From contig RZYK01000090.1 of NCBI GenBank assembly GCA_009930355.1, positions 1 to 7,685 of the forward strand: 7,685 nt of DNA, written 5' to 3'. The notes beneath the pieces were generated by a model. It had not been told where the DNA came from, searched no databases, and saw nothing but the letters and a program-made list of their open reading frames with translations. Positions 7,114 through 7,685 of the stretch are shown here, in pieces. Position 1 is the stretch's first letter. Each line of letters opens with the position of its first letter. Source of the stretch: Campylobacterota bacterium (GTDB lineage Bacteria; Campylobacterota; Campylobacteria; Campylobacterales; Sulfurospirillaceae). The position numbers and the translations under genes are program-made.

Positions 7114-7685
7114 GTGTTAGAACATTTTTTAGAACAAAAACCACTTTATTATGATGTGATTGATTATGAACGTATACCCAAAGCGTATGAAAAGATACGT
7201 CATCGTTTTAAAATTCCTAAAATTATTCATATCGTTGGCACAAATGGGAAAGGGACTACAGGGCGTTTTCTAGCACATATGCTACATGCTAATGGTTTAC
7301 ATGTAGGGCATTATACCTCTCCACACATCTTAAAATTTAATGAACGTATTTGGTTAGATGGCGCAGATGTGAGTGATGCAATTCTTGCAAAAGCCCATGA
7401 AGCATTATTGTCGTGGCTAGATTCTGATGTTGCCGATTCTCTTTCTTATTTTGAATATACAACACTTCTTGCCATGGTCATTTTTTCTAAGCATTGTGAA
7501 TATGTAGTTTTAGAAGCAGGGCTGGGGGGAGAACATGATGCGACAAATATTTTTCCTAAAATTCTCTCTATTGTGACACCTATTGGCATTGATCATCAAG
7601 CATTTTTAGGTGAGAGTATTGAAGCGATTGCTCAAACAAAGATAAACAGTGTTTGCACAGATGTGGTTTTAGCCAAACAATATGC
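7114..7685 (+). CDS. folC: Folylpolyglutamate synthase / dihydrofolate synthase, N-terminal half
   Basis: FolC adds glutamate to folates (and in many bacteria to dihydropteroate) using ATP, in the cytoplasm. About 190 codons are visible and the gene runs off the window; the family is usually around 400 aa. Numbering from GTG 7114: the Mur-ligase-type P-loop GTNGKGT at 42-48, TSPH at 68-71 followed by the NERI segment, EAGLGG at 134-139 leading into DATN at 142-145, and TPIGIDH followed by FLGESIEAIA. K176 lies where FolC and Mur ligases have the carbamylated lysine, but its context is TKINS rather than the usual EKAGI. No ATG is available: GTG 7114, two bases after the cyclase stop, and TTG 7108, overlapping it, are both possible. 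GTG is preferred because the product then begins MLEHFLEQKP, but neither has a strong Shine-Dalgarno. Whether it is mono- or bifunctional cannot be told from this half. Confidence 0.93.
   Translation, partial: MLEHFLEQKPLYYDVIDYERIPKAYEKIRHRFKIPKIIHIVGTNGKGTTGRFLAHMLHANGLHVGHYTSPHILKFNERIWLDGADVSDAILAKAHEALLSWLDSDVADSLSYFEYTTLLAMVIFSKHCEYVVLEAGLGGEHDATNIFPKILSIVTPIGIDHQAFLGESIEAIAQTKINSVCTDVVLAKQY

Noticed and set aside
7117..7136. Direct repeat TTAGAACA at 7117 and 7129 near the folC start, a possible operator
   Set aside because: Short, within coding sequence for LEH and LEQ, in AT-rich DNA; nothing else suggests a regulator site.

Overview
The window is a tightly packed, single-strand stretch of core genes from an AT-rich Gram-negative bacterium. 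Gene order and protein character point to the Campylobacterota (Epsilonproteobacteria). The best guess is a free-living, Sulfurospirillum-like member, because a complete diguanylate cyclase sits in the cluster. The genus is inference; the phylum is more secure, from the yajC-secD-secF-leuS-lptE-folC order and the form of the SecD and LptE proteins.

Layout, all on the + strand: the last codons of yajC (1-59); secD (52-1632); secF (1632-2603); leuS (2619-5066); an LptE-type outer-membrane lipoprotein (5068-5586); a soluble GGDEF diguanylate cyclase (5567-7111); and the first half of folC (7114 to the window end). Gene borders are overlaps or gaps of at most 15 bases. I see no promoter, terminator, RNA gene, mobile element or CRISPR array, and no intergenic stretch worth describing. 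The genes look like one transcription unit that starts upstream and continues downstream.

YajC, SecD and SecF form the accessory Sec complex that uses the proton motive force to help proteins out across the inner membrane. LeuS charges tRNA-Leu. LptE is the lipoprotein plug and chaperone of the LptD lipopolysaccharide export pore. FolC makes folylpolyglutamates. The cyclase makes c-di-GMP and is the one regulatory gene in an otherwise housekeeping run; its long helical N-terminal region is the least explained part of the window.

Two start sites need care. Reading secD from base 1 wrongly adds 17 codons that overlap the yajC tail in another frame. Reading the cyclase from 5528 wrongly adds 13 codons that overlap lptE. 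I found no convincing new biological system here; the findings are moderate-interest observations.
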